Position numbers and translations under genes: made by a program. 64,000 nt of DNA from Darksidea phi. Lineage: Eukaryota; Ascomycota; Dothideomycetes; Pleosporales; Lentitheciaceae. Position 1 is the stretch's first letter; every line of letters starts with the position of its first letter. The stretch is from contig JASJFT010000110.1 of NCBI GenBank assembly GCA_030770425.1, positions 1 to 64,000 on the forward strand, written 5' to 3'. This document shows positions 35,393-45,520 of the stretch, in pieces. The notes under the pieces are model-generated. The model worked only from the letters and a program-made list of their open reading frames with translations. It made no database searches and was not told where the DNA came from.

Positions 35393-35986
35393 CTCGTAAC
35401 TATTCCTTCGGAACAATTTCCTTACAACAGCAGTATGAACAGAATATTCCAGGCACTCGCTCAACAATGAACGTCCACAGTATAATCAACAAAGAAGAAC
35501 CTTGCGGCTGAATGGAGGTCCGCCGTTTCTTTTTACTCTTCCCCCGACGCGATGGGGGAGCTCGTGTGGGGTCGAATCACGAGTGAGGGGTCTGCCGATG
35601 AACGGTGGGGTCTGACCGTCTGGGTAATCCCGCTTTTGACAGCTATCCGCATGGGGAAATGGTAGGCAATGAAGGCTGGTTTTAGCGGGGTAGGAATCCG
35701 AAGGCGCGTATATACATCGATGGGTGTTCGACGAAGCTTTATTGCATGGCTCTTTTGCATCAAGTATGACGTGGGTTTTAGACGAGTCTGATGTAGACGG
35801 AACATGCATCTCACTGTGAACAGGATGAGATGATAGTAAAGCGTCAATTACTTCTCTAACTTTGATTTGCTGTATTTAAACTTCTCTCGGTAGCGTTGTT
35901 ATATCAATATCCCGTCTATGCTCTTATGCCCATACTTTTGACTACCGGTACACGCATGCAATACTTGGTTAGCGATATCCAAACCA
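35393..35986. other. Intergenic, DAK promoter and SurE 3' flank
   Basis: About 590 bp. Plus-strand and minus-strand ORFs here are short and not protein-like. No gene seen. Confidence 0.5.
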
Positions 35987-37109
35987 CTATCCCAACTTAA
36001 TCTCACCCTCAGCTTCGCCGGCATGCATAAAGTTAGCCCTCAACGGCGTAACACTCGTATACCCCTGTGCAACAGCCCACCCATCGTTGCCAGGCTCACT
36101 CTCCTCTACACTGTCATACACATCCTTGAATCTAGGTGCCCACTTGAAGTGCTGATGTGTGTACCGGATATGTCCTTGTCCAGACGGCGTTTGCCTTCCG
36201 GAATCGATATCACTCTCTTTACCTAAGAGCTCCTTACGTCCCAATTTCTCCTCTGCTTTTCGAATTTGATTTTCGACGTCTGAGGGGGTGTCGTCGTGCT
36301 CGCTGGGTACTTCGATAACTTGAAAACAAGAGCCGCTTTTCCACCGGTTCTGAAGCATGTGCGTCCAGAGAATCTTGCGCGCTCCGACATTTTCGACGAG
36401 CGGGACATTGACGGAATAAAGATGTGTTTTAGGATCCCAGTTGGTGTACAGATGTTGAATGAGTTTCGCAGAGAGCTCCGAGGCACCGCTTATTATCGCA
36501 GCGTCGTGGTTGCGGTCGAAGAACGCATAGCTCAGCGCTATACTCCTGACCCCACAAACAGCCGCCTCCATCGCGCCGCCTATTGTGCCAGAGGACAGAC
36601 TGAATACAGCAGTGCTATTTCTCCCATAATTCGGGCCACTAATCACCAGGTCAATCGGCCCGCGCTCTTTGAAGTAGTGATATAACCCAATTTGCACGCA
36701 AGATGCGGGCGTGCTGTCTACCAGTATCCATTCTTCATCCTTGGAGTCCTCAGGAAGAGGTTGAGTACTTGTGGTACCCGTGTTGTGGAGTCGGCCATCG
36801 ACGGTTTCGAGTGGCGAGGGCCGGAAGTAGGTTGGCTTTATAGATTTGCCGACGAGGTGTGCCTTGCCGATCCAGGAGCGTTGGGTGTGGGGGAGGACGA
36901 CGGAGACGGTGTGACCGTGGGATTGGAGAGTTGACACTATACACGGTGCGTTAGAAGAGAAAATACAGCAAGCAGAGGAGGCGGTACCAAGGGAGTGGAC
37001 GTAAGGTGAGGACTGATCTGACGGCGGTCCGTCGTCATTTGTGATCTTGGGAGCATTAGAGGGGTGTAAACATGCTCCTCGGGCCAGATTAACGTACGAG
37101 GATATGCAT
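35987..37109 (-). CDS. SurE-family 5'-nucleotidase/acid phosphatase
   Basis: SurE proteins are metal-dependent phosphatases that act on nucleoside monophosphates and other small phosphates. Exons 37109-37098 (12 nt), 37045-36988 and 36936-35987 give 339 aa. Removing the 52-nt first intron restores MHILITNDDGPPSDQSSPYV, the signature metal-binding Asp-Asp motif. Further motifs: STPASCVQIGLYHYF, DLVISGPNYGRNSTAVFSLS followed by SGTIGGAMEAAVCGVRSIAL, and the C-terminal substrate-loop region. In yeasts a SurE-like domain is fused to a tubulin-tyrosine-ligase-like domain (PBY1); here it stands alone. Cell location not evident; no signal peptide. Confidence 0.9.
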
Positions 37110-37931
37110 TGGTGCTATCTGGGTTTGGGGGAGGCCTTTGTTTGTACGGAGGCGGGGCGAGGGCCTGAAGATTCTCCCCCCACATTAAAGTCTTTCCGAA
37201 ATCGGAATGGCTCAGACCAGGCGAGCGACCGCAACCGCGGGCTCATCGCCCCACGCATCATCGCCCCATGCATCATCTCATGCCAGATAACCAAAGCGCG
37301 ATGCAGGTTATTAGCAGCCTCACTCACATCGTCAGACGAGACTAATGACTTGCAGTACCTGCGCTTCCGCTCACATCAGCAGAGCCCCCTCCATAACAAT
37401 AATCTTAAATCAGGCTTTTAGATCTCGTTCTTCCTTGTGCCCCGACTGATGTCTAGATTGACTGGCCTTGACTGCGGAATCCCGCTCCCATTTTTCCCTA
37501 CTCTTCCGTCTCCGGCCCTGCTGATGGCGCCCCTCCCCGTCCGACACCCGCCCGTTACACTTCTCAATTCCGGTGTCACGTTCCGGGCCATTGAAGAATT
37601 TTGAGACAGAATTCGGGAAAGCAGCCAATGCCGCAGGGACCGTTCCCGCATCGTGAGGCTGAGATGCCGGCACCGGATCCCCACCCGCCCCGGAAAGCAT
37701 CAGTAGAGAGCGAAGGTATGGGTTTATATAGTCACCATAACGTCAATTTCCATTGTTTCTACATCTAAGTCTTCATAATTTCTTCGACATCATCCTCACA
37801 AGTTCTTCACTCTCCTCATCTTCCTTTGGAGAAGCAAGCACTTAATAGAGCTTGAGATCTTATATCAAACCCCGTTTTCTGCAATCCACCAATAGGACTA
37901 TTCCGTTCCACGTGACAGCTACCTAGTCAAA
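37110..37931. other. Intergenic, divergent promoters of SurE and SDR genes
   Basis: About 820 bp. Near 37240 a near-perfect short duplication occurs (ATCGCCCCACGCATC / ATCGCCCCATGCATC). No gene seen. The last 200 bp are C/T- and A-rich as a fungal leader would be. Confidence 0.5.
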
Positions 37932-38790
37932 ATGGTCGTCAACGTCCCCACCGCCTCCCTCGAAGGAAAAGTCGCCCTCATCACCGGCGCTGGCCGCGGT
38001 ATCGGCCGCGGGTGCGCCATCGAGCTCGGCAAGCGCGGCGCCTCCGTGGTCGTAAACTACGTTTCCTCCAAAGGCCCCGCTGAAGAGGTCTGCGAAATCA
38101 TCAAGGGCTTCGGCAACGGCGCCAAAGCCGTCTCTATCCAAGCCGATGTCTCCAAAGTCTCTGAGATCAATCGACTATTCGAAGAGGCGAAGAAGGAATT
38201 CGGCAAGATCGACATTGTGATGAGCAACAGCGGGACCGAGAGCTGGGACAAGACGGAGGAGATTACAGAGGAGAAGTATGATCATGTCTTCAACTTGAAC
38301 GCACGAGCACAGTTCTTCGTTGGCCAGGCAGCATACAAGAACCTTGAGGATAACGGCCGACTTATCTTGATGTCATCTATTGCGGCGGGTCTGTTGGGGG
38401 TAAAGGACCATGCGCTGTACAACGCGTCGAAGATGGCCGTCATCGGCATGATCAAGAGCTTTGCTACAGATTTCGGAAAGCGCGGTATCACGGTCAACGG
38501 CGTGGCTCCCGGTGGCATCAAGAGCGACATGTTCACACAAAACGCATGGCATTACATTCCCGGCGGTACTCCTGAGTGGCCGGCGGAGAAGATCGAGAAC
38601 TTGATGGCGAGCCACTGCCCACTCGGTCGATGTGCGGTGCCCGAAGATGTTGCAAGAGTGGTTGCTTTCCTTGCCAGCGAGGACGGTAGCTGGGTAAATG
38701 GTAGGTGATCTCCAAGTCGAATCAGATGAGACGAACGCTAACAGCTTCTCAGGCCAGGTCATCACCATCTCCGGTGGCTCCTCGCAGTAG
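37932..38790 (+). CDS. Short-chain dehydrogenase close to T4HN/versicolorin reductases
   Basis: NADPH-dependent ketoreductase of the classical SDR family. Exons 37932-38700 and 38753-38790 (52-nt intron) give 268 aa. Motifs: cofactor site GKVALITGAGRGIGRGCAIE, FGKIDIVMSNSGTESW (NAG-like motif as SNSG), catalytic Ser in GRLILMSSIAAGLLG, catalytic Tyr-x3-Lys in ALYNASKMAV, and ITVNGVAPGGIKSDMF. The NSG and APGGIKTDM-like words and the GSWVNGQVITISGG end are those of tetrahydroxynaphthalene reductases of DHN-melanin synthesis and versicolorin reductases. No polyketide synthase is nearby, so a specific pathway is not supported. Confidence 0.9.
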
Positions 38791-40375
38791 ATGGCGTCAG
38801 CACGCTTTTTCTTTTCTACGCTTCACTAAGAAACATGCATCAGGAACGAAGGGTTTCCGGTAGCGGATGGTATTTTGGGCATCATGTTGGGTAGTTGATA
38901 GATAGAGGCAACTGGGTAATCTAGATGGTGCCGACGAATGAAATGATTCCCAAACATTATCCAACTTGCTTCTCATACCTCCTAGAGACCTTTCCCGTTG
39001 CATGCAGAAATCTGGTGTACAGGCTATTTTTGACGCACGAAAACAAACAGAGGCTCCAATGGAATGATACTCAACAAATGAGAGTGTATTAGTGGAACTG
39101 TAATAGATAACAATATACTCCCTTTAAAAAGGAGCAGTTACCATATCCTTCTAACGTCACTGCCTTCGCCAGTCATGAACGGAAAATCCTCGATACAGCG
39201 GTATGCCGGCAGGCAACCTCCATCCGAACTCGCGATTCAATTCGACTAAACCCCTCAGGGCCTAGTGACTGCGCTACTAGCTGCCACTATTGCTAGAATT
39301 GCGTTGGGCGGCGGCTCTTTACCAAAACCTTGACCTAGCCCGTCACTTCGACCGAACCAGAACCGGAAGCCTATAGCACCCGGTTTAGTAACGTGCTCCA
39401 TATCCTTTCTAAAAGAAGTGCCGAGGTTCTGTAGTTGGACTAGCATCTTGTTCACTAAGAGAGAGAAGCTGGGAAATGTGTATGTGATCATTCTCATGTT
39501 GATGCGGAGTGAGTAAAGACCATAGTGAGGAGAAGGGACGGTCCATTGCATAGCTAGTACCCCATTTCTCATTGAATGGACGTACTCACAAAAGCTTAAA
39601 GTAGCTGTAATCTGTCATATGGCTACTTATCTAGCTACTCGTGTAATGAATGAAGCGCTGAGCAGCGAGAGTTTAGGCTCGCACACATGTCGCTTTTAGG
39701 CTGTACATTTACATTCACTACAGTATACATATTTAATATGCACAAAAACAACTAAAGCAATCTAAGTGGTACGGTGAGGATGGGAATCACGCTTCCAGGG
39801 GAGAAGCGTTAATTTGTTTTTTGACCACTCTGCTTTTTATTTTTATTCTTGGTAATGAAATACTTCTAGCGCACAGAAACTGTTGTAAGTATTTCAATAT
39901 ATATTCTCGCGCTTTGACTTCACTCTGCACACTTTTCGACGAGCGCAGAACAAAATCCCGCCAAGTGTATTCTTCTGATCCTAGTATGTTTAGCTAGTAC
40001 TGGTAGTAGTATTAATGGATAGTAGTTAGACTCTAACGCCGCCGTCGGGGCTCCGGTACGGCGTTCGGTAATCCGTACGGACCGCCTTACAGCGGGAACT
40101 AGCGAAGCGAGCGACCGCGGTTCGATTAAAAGAATATCCGAGATGAATATCCTCCTCTTTCCACGCCTCTTGCACAAGAACGGCTCCCTAACAGATCTAT
40201 TGCGCCGCTAGACAAGGTCTGTCCCGGAGCGGGCGGGCCGTCCTCCCTGTTAGCGGTGGCGACTCAATGTACCTTTCTAACCGCTGCTTTAACCTATCAG
40301 TCCGCTTACTACTTCTTAGCACATCTTCTGGACAGCTCACTAGTTAAGTACCAATATATTAGCTATATCACAGTA
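38791..40375. other. AT-rich spacer with a GC-rich insert (edge of accessory region)
   Basis: About 1.6 kb. Many TAGTA/TAGCTA words. A GC-rich island at about 40035-40135 (CCGTCGGGGCTCCGGTACGG, then ATCCGTACGGACCGCC) sits in AT-rich DNA and may be a repeat or transposon scrap. The GGTTCGATT at 40129 looks like a T-loop, but I can fold no tRNA around it. Apart from the ORF at 39255-39572, no gene seen. Confidence 0.45.
39255..39572 (-). CDS. Hypothetical short ORF, possible gene relic
   Basis: 105 codons with protein-like composition (YTFPSFSLLVNKMLVQLQNL, GTSFRKDMEHV, GFRFWFGRSDGLGQGFGKEP). I do not recognise it. It lies 3' of the NLR gene on the same strand in AT-rich DNA. It may be a fragment of a larger fungal accessory protein or chance. 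Confidence 0.3.
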   Translation of the reverse strand: MRNGVLAMQWTVPSPHYGLYSLRINMRMITYTFPSFSLLVNKMLVQLQNLGTSFRKDMEHVTKPGAIGFRFWFGRSDGLGQGFGKEPPPNAILAIVAASSAVTRP

Positions 40376-42978
40376 TTAACTATAAATCCTTTCTGCCCAT
40401 TTTGGCCTTAATGCGCCCTTCTTGCTCTTCGAGGTGCCGCTTGGCCGAGGCATAGCTTCACTGCCGGCTGGATTCACAATATCGGACGTAGCATTCTCTC
40501 CAAGCTCTGCTCCCCCGTTAGCTAATGCCCCGCCCTGACCTCTTCTTTCTTCTTCTTCTGCTTCTTGTTGCATGGCTGTAAAGTTGTTGCGACACGTAAC
40601 CGTTGTCGGATGCTGAGAACCGAGCTTCTCGCTGTAGCCGTTGCATGCTCTCTGGTAAAGCGGCAACGCCTCCTCGTACCGCCTACGCTTATGCAAAAGA
40701 TAAGCTAGATTGTTCACGCTCGCTAGCGTATCGGGGTGCTGTACACCCAGCTCCTTCTCCCTCCCTTCCAGCGCTCGCCGGTTCAGCGCCTCCGCCTCCG
40801 AGTACTTCCCCTGATTTTGTAGCACCCCCGCCAGGTTGCTCACGCTCGTCAGCGTATGGGGATGCTGTACACCCAGCTCCTTCTCGTACCCTTCCAGCGC
40901 TCGCCGGTTCAGCGCCTCCGCCTCCGAGTACTTCCCCTGACTTTGCAGCACCCCCGCTAAGTTGTTCACGCTCGTCAGCGTATTGGGGTGCTGCACACCC
41001 AGCTCCTTCTCCCTCCCTTCCAGCGCTCGCCGGTTCAGCGCCTCCGCCTCCGAGTACTTCCCCTGATTTTGTAGTACCCCCGCTAAGTTGTTCACGCTCG
41101 CTAGCGTATCGGGGTGCTGTACACCCAGCTCCTTCTCCCTCCCTTCCAGCGCTCGCCGGTTTAGCGCCTCCGCCTCCGAGTACTTCCCCTGATTTTGTAG
41201 TACCCCCGCTAAGTTGTTCACGCTCGCTAGCGTATCGGGGTGCTGTACACCCAGCTCCTTCTCCCTCCCTTCTATCGCTCGCCGGTCCAGTGTCTCCGCC
41301 TCCGAGTACTTCCCCCGATTCCACAGTACACTCGCCAGCCAGAACATACTTGTTAACGTAGAAAGATGCTGTTCACCGAGCTTCTTCTCGCTCTCGTGTA
41401 CCGCCCGCCTGCTCAACCTCTCGGCATCATGATACTTTGCTCGCGCCGTCTCTATGTACCGTCCAGCGCGGTTGAGCACTTGAACCCACTCCTTTACCGA
41501 GTTTCTACTAGATAACTCCATATCGTATACTGGTTCGACATGCGGTAGCAGCACCCGGCACTTCTCCCAGTTCTCGAACTGTCCAGTTGGGAACTCTTGT
41601 GACATTAGCCCTACAAACCTTTCCTTCCACCTCTCCACATCGCTGAATGACGACAGCCAAACTTGGGTGCAGAACTTTACTAGAGCGTGCATTTCGTACA
41701 CGTCAGTCTCAGCTGTCGCGGTAATAAGCGAGTATGCCCGCAAAGTGTCAAAGTCTTCGTCGAAGGCGTCGTTAGCCTCGTCTTCGCTGCTCGGATCCAC
41801 CGCACTCCTCCTATACCTTCGAAGAACTGACTCTGGGATTCCTTGTGGGTTGAAGAAGCTTATAAGCGACAGTAGGTCTGCAGCGAAGGGCCTCTCTTGC
41901 CGGATACGATCAAACGATATCTGCCATGTTGTCACCACCGAGTTCGATGCGCTCTCATCTCGACGCAAGTCGCCTGCGTCCCGGTTTAGGAGATTTTCTC
42001 TCTTCTTGTCGTTTGCGCGAAACTCCTTCAGGTAGCCCAGTATCGTCATGCGGGCTCGCCGGTTGATATAGGCAGCGGCCTGCGCGATCGCAAGAGGCAT
42101 GTAATCGAGCGCACGTAGTAGCTCCACCGCGCCTTCTTCTGTCGATGTCTCGTGCAGCTTGTTTCGAAGAAGCTGGAGGCCTTGGCTTTCGTCCATAGCA
42201 AGAACCTCCTTGATGTTCTTGTACCCTCCTGTCAGCCTGGCTGCGACATCCTTGTTCCGAGACGTGATCAGGATCGATCCGTTACGGCTTTGGGGGAGGT
42301 ACGCCGCCAGCGATGTGGACGAGCCGCCTGATGCCTCCTCTCGCTTACGGCCTTGCGATGGGAAGAAGGTCTCGACGTCGTCGACGTTATCTAGAACCAT
42401 CGTCCATTGCCCATTTATCTCGTCGCACAGCCAGTTGCGGACCAGCCGCAGCACGTCGGCCTTCGGATTCTCTCGCCCTGGCAGCTCAAGCCTGTCTGCT
42501 ATGTCTCTATACGCTTCTTCGAACCGGGCCCGGGTGCTAGCGTACACCCAGAAGACGAACGTTCGCGGCGAAGTATCGCGGACATCGTGGCAGTATCGAA
42601 TGGCTATTTGCGACTTCCTGCCCCGTCATCAGCATGATAGCCGCAAAGAGTGGTAGTGGACAGACCCTACGCCGCCAAGGCCGACGAGCGCCGCACGCGC
42701 GCCGGGTCCTACGCACTTGTCACGGACCCATGCTAAGATGTCGGGGCGATCGACAAAGTCAGGGTCCGGGGCGAACGGGACGGTAGAGAAGGGCTCGCGT
42801 TTGCGGGTGGATCCGTCTGTGAGCCGGTGTTAGCTTCGAGCCGCCGGCTGCCGGTCAGCGCAATACCGGTACCTTGACCCTGCGGATAGCCGATGTGGAA
42901 GTTGGTCGTTCCGCCGGCGGCGGTATAAGTGCCGGGTATAACGACATGGCCGTCAACGGGTGCCTGGAAGCGGCTCAT
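40376..42978 (-). CDS. NOD-like receptor: N-terminal amyloid-type motif, NB-ARC, TPR repeats
   Basis: STAND-class intracellular receptor of the fungal NLR type. Exons 42978-42873, 42816-42666 and 42617-40376 give 832 aa (introns 56 and 48 nt; the second splits Walker A). Residues 1-35 hold a short Gly-rich motif, PVDGHVVIPGTYTAAG then GTTNFHIGYPQ, of the class used for amyloid templating to an effector. NB-ARC: LVGLGGVGKSQIAIRY (P-loop, about 80-95), WTMVLDNVDD (Walker B), GSILITSRNKDVAARL, LDYMPLAIAQAAAYI (GLPL-like) and YEMHALVKF (MHD-like). The C-terminus has about six kinesin-light-chain-type TPR units of 42 residues (LGVQHPDTLASVNNLAGVLQ and NQGKYSEAEALNRRALEG), nearly identical. A divergent gene at 43174-43886 carries the matching motif. 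Confidence 0.9.
40700..41330 (-). repeat. 126-bp tandem repeat array encoding TPR units
   Basis: Five copies spaced exactly 126 bp (anchor GCTGTACACCCAGCTCC-like words near 40738, 40864, 40990, 41116 and 41242), flanked by more diverged units. The copies differ by a few bases, some changing codons for D/N/H and A/T at two positions. Near-identity at DNA level suggests recent expansion or gene conversion, as in other fungal NLR repeat domains. Confidence 0.9.
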
Positions 42979-43173
42979 CTTCTGCCCTCGGTACGAGGCT
43001 CACATGTTCTGCGTATGAGGATGATGGACGCGAGAAAGTCGCAGGCTGTTGGACAGGGTGAGCCGCGCTTGGCAGCCGCTCAGCCGCACTCAACCCATCA
43101 CATTTCTTGTCCAATGCATCGTTTGTTTCGACGGACTTGAGGTGCTGGCTTCTTCATTTTTACCCCTTCTATA
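42979..43173. promoter_or_regulatory. Short divergent promoter between NLR and partner gene
   Basis: 195 bp separates the two divergent ATGs, consistent with co-regulation of an NLR and its effector. No specific element recognised. Confidence 0.5.
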
Positions 43174-43886
43174 ATGTCTCTCTTCAGGAAGCTGACGCGT
43201 TCATCGGTGGCCCAAGCCGAAGTTTCTGCTGGACTTGACATGGGTGCTGACAACGATCTGTAGGCAGCTGCTAAGGGTTCTGGACGATGCTAACGACAGT
43301 ACAGATATACGACTGACGGACCAACGGGAATCAGAGTTGTCGCTGACCTATCGGATGCAGTCGTCGAGTGAGGACATTCCAATCTAGCAAATCGCTAAAT
43401 ATTTTCCGGGGCACGAACCAAGAAATATTAGGAAACCTACAGCCTGGTTCTTCGGACCTGCAGAGGACCGAAGAAGATTTTCAGCATATGCTATTACGCG
43501 ATGACATTAAGCTCAAGATATACTGTTTCTACGAGGCTCTCAAGATGAATGACACGGTTGGCAAGATTGTGGAAAGAGAGTCTGCCATACTGCCTGCATA
43601 CGATAACTGCAGCATCAACGCCGATCATCGAGACATGACAAAATTCACTGGAAGAGCAGATGCAAGATACGGTCAGGTTCGAGGAGTATTAGAAAGGTGG
43701 ATCCAGGAGTATGAAACTAAGGGATCGGATTTCGACGAACCACCTGGAGCACCAAAAGGCGAGGACAGTGGCGGCCGAGGGACTTCATACAACGGCCCTG
43801 TGTTCAACGGTCCCATTTCTGGTCGATATGTGATTCCTGGAGCTCATACTACCGCCGGTACAGTGAACTTCAATTTTCCTGGCTGA
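43174..43886 (+). pseudogene. Truncated SesB-like alpha/beta-hydrolase effector with C-terminal amyloid-type motif
   Basis: Exons 43174-43259 and 43305-43371 encode an N-terminus typical of fungal NLR-linked serine esterases (MSLFRKL, then DGPTGIRVVADLSDAVVE) and stop at TGA 43369-43371. A second open frame, 43368-43886, resumes near the end of the same domain (NQEILGNLQPGSSDLQ, IKLKIYCFYEAL, ESAILPAYDNCSINADHRDM then TKFTG) and finishes with a linker and PISGRYVIPGAHTTAG plus TVNFNF. The middle, with the HGL oxyanion and GxSxG nucleophile region expected of the family, is absent. The junction 43368-43387 starts GTGAGG and ends ATCTAG, and its removal would restore frame, but 20 nt is too short for an intron. 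Likely a deletion between two introns. Whether the 3' part is expressed alone is unknown. Confidence 0.75.
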
Positions 43887-44437
43887 TTCCAGATGCCTGT
43901 AGTATTAATTAAATACCAGTATTTAGGTTCTTCTGTGCTTTCTATAATGCAAACGGTGAATGTTGATCCCTATTACTGCACAATAAATTAAGGCGCTACT
44001 ATATAACTGCGAGGGTAAAGACCCGAGCCTTATAAAAGAGGGCATGCCGCATGCCGCATGCCGCGAGCAGCCCCGCTTCGGCGTTTTAGTGCCCGGTCTA
44101 ACAAAGGGTATCTATCCAGTAGCTATATTCCTTTAACGCTATCTTTTTACTATAAATGAATGTAAGAGTCATAAGATAGCGATATACTAACATACAGCGT
44201 TAGGGAACGAAATCTTGTAATCAGGCGGAAAGTGTTGTGGATTTGGGAGAGGGCAAAGTTACCACGGTAGGATTGATACGCGAACCATGGAACTGGGAAC
44301 CTAAGAACCAAGCAGTGGAATTTTTTTACGCTAGGTAAGTATATAACATCGATGACACCTACGATTTAGATGCTGACCAGGATCTAGCTATCCGATCCTC
44401 TTGAGCACATTGCACGCCGCCACTCTAGCTCGAAAGA
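43887..44437. other. AT-rich intergenic with short repeats
   Basis: About 550 bp. Contains (GCATGCC)3 at 44042-44062 and a hairpin-capable pair CGCTATCTT (near 44138) / AAGATAGCG (near 44175). No gene seen. Confidence 0.5.
44042..44062 (+). repeat. (GCATGCC)3 tandem heptamer
   Basis: Three perfect heptamers in a small GC-rich patch inside AT-rich accessory DNA. Confidence 0.85.
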
Positions 44438-45520
44438 ATGTCGCTTTTCACACTTCAGCTACAAATTGCTTCCGACCTACATCTAGAAACCCCAATAATC
44501 AGACCCTCATACCAGTTTTTTCGGCTCGACGTCCATACCAGCAATTTATGTCTTCTAGGAGATATTGGGCTGGTAAAAGACGATGGGCTGTTCACATTTC
44601 TTCGCCGCACATTAAAGGAGTCAAGGGGACTGCGCATCTTGTACATTCTCGGCAACCACGAACCATATCAGACGACCCTCCAGGAGGCGGTTCGGAAGCT
44701 CAGATGCTTTGAAGAAGAATCAGAGTTAGACTACGGCGGCCGCTTTATCTTCCTACATAGGGATCGGTACGATATCGATAGATCCACCACGATTCTCGGT
44801 TGCACTCTCTGGAGTGCAATATCTTCCGAGCAGGCGCATGAGGCTCACATACGTCTCACTGATTTTAACGAACAACGGGGAATATGTGATTGGTCATTGG
44901 AAGCACACCTTGACGAGCACAAGCGAGATGTGGACTGGTTGAACGAACAGGTTCAGAAGCTCCACAAAGAGGAGCCGCATCGTCAAATCGTTATTCTCAC
45001 CCACCATTCTCCGACCTTCGACTCAAGAGCAATCGATCCTCAACATCTGGAGAGTTCCATATCAACTGGCTTCGCTACCGATCTATCTTCTGAGCTATGT
45101 TGGACTAGTTCGGCGGTCAAACTGTGGGCGTTTGGACATACGCATTTCAGTTGTGCATTTTACGACGAAAAGACAGAAAAATTGGTCTTCGCAAATCAAT
45201 GGGGATATTCGGCGGTGCAGGATACTCCTCGACGTTCAAAAAAGATACAAGCAGTAATCATTGAGGCACACACCGAAAGATGGAAACTGGTGAAAATTCT
45301 GGAAGAGAAAGGAACGACGACAGAACATTCCCAAGTCTTAACACCCCAAAGCAACAACGGCAACAAAGATACCAACTTTAGCAAAGAAAACAAAGACAAC
45401 AACAGAGGCCCACAGAACAGCAACAGCAGCCCAAACAAATCCAAACGCTCACTACTCAAAAGAGCAGCCGACCACATCCAGCTTGTCCGAAGACGCAGGC
45501 CGAACCCTCCTGAACGATGA
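44438..45520 (+). CDS. Calcineurin-like metallophosphoesterase
   Basis: Single-exon ORF of 360 aa. The five metallophosphatase motifs are in order: ASDLHLE (residues 11-17), LLGDIGL, LGNHEPY, VILTHHSP and FGHTHFS, giving the two-metal site. Substrate unknown; fungal members of this type are predicted cytosolic and uncharacterised. The last 70 residues are low-complexity, rich in Asn/Lys/Ser, ending in a basic cluster (SKRSLLKRAADHIQLVRRRR). Its 3' end overlaps the convergent nucleotidyltransferase-fold gene by 69 bp. Start: ATG giving MSLFTLQLQIASDLHLE, just before motif I. Confidence 0.9.
   Translation: MSLFTLQLQIASDLHLETPIIRPSYQFFRLDVHTSNLCLLGDIGLVKDDGLFTFLRRTLKESRGLRILYILGNHEPYQTTLQEAVRKLRCFEEESELDYGGRFIFLHRDRYDIDRSTTILGCTLWSAISSEQAHEAHIRLTDFNEQRGICDWSLEAHLDEHKRDVDWLNEQVQKLHKEEPHRQIVILTHHSPTFDSRAIDPQHLESSISTGFATDLSSELCWTSSAVKLWAFGHTHFSCAFYDEKTEKLVFANQWGYSAVQDTPRRSKKIQAVIIEAHTERWKLVKILEEKGTTTEHSQVLTPQSNNGNKDTNFSKENKDNNRGPQNSNSSPNKSKRSLLKRAADHIQLVRRRRPNPPER

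Noticed and set aside
40095..40140. Possible tRNA (GGTTCGATT T-loop-like word)
   Set aside because: I could not pair acceptor, D and anticodon stems around it.
40603..41361. 252-codon plus-strand ORF and a 211-codon alternative-frame ORF inside the TPR region
   Set aside because: They arise because 126-bp repeats are in phase in every frame. Their proteins are low-complexity Pro/Ser or Gly/Glu runs, while the NLR frame has TPR motifs.
40343..43925. Similar 20-bp words flanking the NLR locus (TTAAGTACCAATAT near 40343 and TTAAATACCAGTAT near 43907)
   Set aside because: Short, imperfect and AT-rich; no matching terminal repeats, so not enough to call a mobile element.
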